From: Porphyromonadaceae bacterium UBA4702
GTDB lineage: Bacteria > Bacteroidota > Bacteroidia > Bacteroidales > Muribaculaceae
Assembly: GCA_002404675.1 (NCBI GenBank)
Contig: DHKE01000087.1
Coordinates: forward strand, 1-26,003
Reading direction: 5' to 3'
DNA length: 26,003 nt
The position numbers were made by a program, and so were the translations under genes. The stretch's first letter is position 1, and the number at the start of each line of letters is the position of its first letter. The notes under the pieces were generated by a model. It was not told the origin of the DNA and searched no databases. It saw only the letters and a program-made list of their open reading frames with translations. This document shows, one piece after another, positions 24,397 through 26,003 of this stretch.

Positions 24397-25798
24397 GACA
24401 TTGGCATTGTTTGCCATGGTGGCTGCGCTCGTATCGGCGTTGTTCTCCTCTTGTGAGGACGACACGAGCGTGATCGGGCCGTCGATAGGCGGCGACGAAG
24501 TGGCGATATATGTAGACTCGCTGTTCACCGTAAGCGGCGAGTGCGTCTACAAACCCGAATTCGACCCACGCGCCACCAGCAGCCTGCTGGGCCGAATATC
24601 AGTGCCGGAATACGGCAACTTGAACTGCACATTCATGTCGCAGATGATGAGTTCCTCGTCGCTCGGCATCCCCGATTCGCTCGATGTGGAGCGCGTTGAC
24701 TCGATGAAGCTGATACTCCGTGTGCCTCGCGGCTCGTTGACCGGCGACTCGCTCGCGCCGCAGCAGCTGCGCGTGTACCAGCTCACCAAGCCGCTGAAGG
24801 CCGTTGACGGCAAGTTCGACCCCAAAGACTACATCTCGGAGACTTCGCAGCTCGGCACACGCAGCTTCACCCTCTCCGCCCTCAGCATGAACGACTCGCT
24901 GTTCACGCACTCCAAGAACATCGACATCTCTATACCGATGAGCAAGGACTTTGCCCGCAAGGTATTTACAGACTACCGTACCGACCCGACTGTGTTCCAG
25001 TGGCCCTCCACGTTCCAGGAGTATTTCCCTGGCATCTATGTCGAGCCGTCATTCGGCAGAGGGTGCATCGCCAACATCTCGAAGGCGATGGTGGTGATGT
25101 ACTACTATTACCTCAAGGCATATTCCGTCACCAAGGACGATGTCACCACCACGGAGTGGCGGCATGTCAAGGATTCGGTGACTGTATTCTCCACCGCCCC
25201 GGAAGTAGTGACGGTCAACAATATAAACCTCGAAATATCAGATGCCATACAGGCGCGTGTGGCTGCCGGCGAACACATCATACTCTCGCCGTCGGGCTAC
25301 AATATGCACATCACCTTCCCCCTGAAGGATATTATGGCACGCTATCATGAGAAGAAAGGGGCGATGACAGTGGTCGATGACCTCACGTTCTCGCTGCCCG
25401 CATCAGTGATAGAGAATGATTTCGGCATCGGCGTGCCTCCCAACTTGTTGATGGTGAGGACGAAAGATATGTATGATTTCTTCGCCAAGAACAAGGCTCC
25501 CGATGGAGAGACCTCGTTCTGGGCTGCATACGATTCCAACACGGGCAGCTACACGTTTGACTCCATGCGCACATATCTGAACAATGCGCTGTCTGACGAG
25601 GATGGCATCGAAGAGGCGGATTACGAGTTCACGCTAATTCCCGTGTCGCTCGTCACTGAGCAGAAGTATGTCAGCTACAGCCAGACGGAGACCGTAGTCA
25701 CCGGCTGCACGCCATACGTGTTGCGCCCGGCGATGACGAAAATCCACCTCGACCGAGCGAAAGTGAAGCTGTCCTTCACGCAGCAGACCATAAACTGA
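24386..25798 (+). CDS. DUF4270 family lipoprotein
   Basis: A 470-residue protein with a lipoprotein signal (hydrophobic residues 5-20, SSC with C23 followed by EDD). The mature part matches the Bacteroidetes DUF4270 family: a DTSVIGPSIGGDEVAIYVDSLF opening, SSLLGRISVPEYGNLNCTFMSQM, a VDSMKLILRVPRG beta-rich core, and FPGIYVEPSFGRGCIANISKAMVVMYYYY. The protein is expected on the outer membrane, function unknown. The acidic residues after the lipid-anchored cysteine resemble the export signal that sends Bacteroidetes lipoproteins to the cell surface. Its ATG overlaps the end of the glycogen-synthase-like gene by 11 bases. Confidence 0.9.
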   Translation: MKNKTLALFAMVAALVSALFSSCEDDTSVIGPSIGGDEVAIYVDSLFTVSGECVYKPEFDPRATSSLLGRISVPEYGNLNCTFMSQMMSSSSLGIPDSLDVERVDSMKLILRVPRGSLTGDSLAPQQLRVYQLTKPLKAVDGKFDPKDYISETSQLGTRSFTLSALSMNDSLFTHSKNIDISIPMSKDFARKVFTDYRTDPTVFQWPSTFQEYFPGIYVEPSFGRGCIANISKAMVVMYYYYLKAYSVTKDDVTTTEWRHVKDSVTVFSTAPEVVTVNNINLEISDAIQARVAAGEHIILSPSGYNMHITFPLKDIMARYHEKKGAMTVVDDLTFSLPASVIENDFGIGVPPNLLMVRTKDMYDFFAKNKAPDGETSFWAAYDSNTGSYTFDSMRTYLNNALSDEDGIEEADYEFTLIPVSLVTEQKYVSYSQTETVVTGCTPYVLRPAMTKIHLDRAKVKLSFTQQTIN

Positions 25799-26003
25799 CA
25801 GCTGGTTTCAACCCATAATTACGCGACAAAGAAGGGACACGGCGTGCCGTGTCCGAAGGGGGTAAATGCAATCGATTGATATGCAATGACTTGGTCGTGG
25901 ACACGGCATGCCGAAAGCACTGAAAAAGTTTTCGGCGGTGTCATTTTGCAATTGACAAGGCAAACAGCGGCAGTCTTAGTCGCTCTCGGCTTATCCGCGA
26001 CAA
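25799..26003. other. Intergenic end of window, no gene seen
   Basis: No convincing reading frame starts here. The stretch holds repeat copy 2 (25835-25917) and about 85 further bases without a recognisable promoter or gene. Confidence 0.6.
25835..25917. repeat. Palindromic intergenic repeat element, copy 2
   Basis: A 20-base near-perfect palindrome (25835-25854, 9-base arms around GT) is followed 44 bases later by a second arm with the core GGACACGGCATGCCG (25899-25913), inverted relative to the first. Core sequence and two-arm layout resemble copy 1 at 20451-20545. It sits just past the DUF4270 stop codon. Confidence 0.65.

Overview
The window looks like a chromosomal segment of a Bacteroidales bacterium, most likely a gut member of the Muribaculaceae or a relative. 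The evidence is the gene content (TamL-type lipoprotein, DUF4270 lipoprotein, BspA-like leucine-rich repeat protein with a T9SS-like tail, OmpA-family porin, DUF2400/TIGR02757 protein) and a repeated Bacteroidetes-type promoter pattern (TTG, 19-21 bases, TAnnTTTG). The family-level placement is inference. Most of the window is GC-rich housekeeping DNA, interrupted by visibly AT-richer accessory patches.

Left part, all on the minus strand (1-6557): the 5' two thirds of gdhA (NADP-type glutamate dehydrogenase) with its promoter; an OmpA-family outer membrane protein with a clear terminator; and a compact folD - capA-like lipoprotein - YbiT-type ABC-F ATPase - Dabb-domain gene row with one good promoter in front of folD.

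Centre (6600-11450, plus strand): a tRNA-Leu(UAG) with its own promoter, directly followed by an AT-richer two-gene cassette (AAA/OLD-like ATPase overlapping by 4 bases a small protein with an E-x-K motif). Next is a DUF1810 plus macro-like fusion protein, then an OPT-family transporter closed by a strong terminator. The ATPase pair is the best candidate in the window for an undescribed, possibly defensive, system.

Accessory surface-protein region (11500-15990): a 772-residue phage-tailspike-like beta-helix protein behind a promoter and a structured leader. It is followed by a BspA-like LRR gene broken by a one-base frameshift.

Right part (16089-26003): tamL-gph in one direction; a small lipoprotein diverging from a TIGR02757 gene; a minus-strand panC-panD-ffh operon (pantothenate synthesis plus SRP GTPase); and, divergent from it, a half-length glycogen-synthase-like protein overlapping a DUF4270 lipoprotein gene. 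Two copies of a palindromic intergenic repeat element lie at the 3' ends of transcription units (20451-20545 and 25835-25917).

I saw no CRISPR array, insertion sequence, integrase or rRNA.
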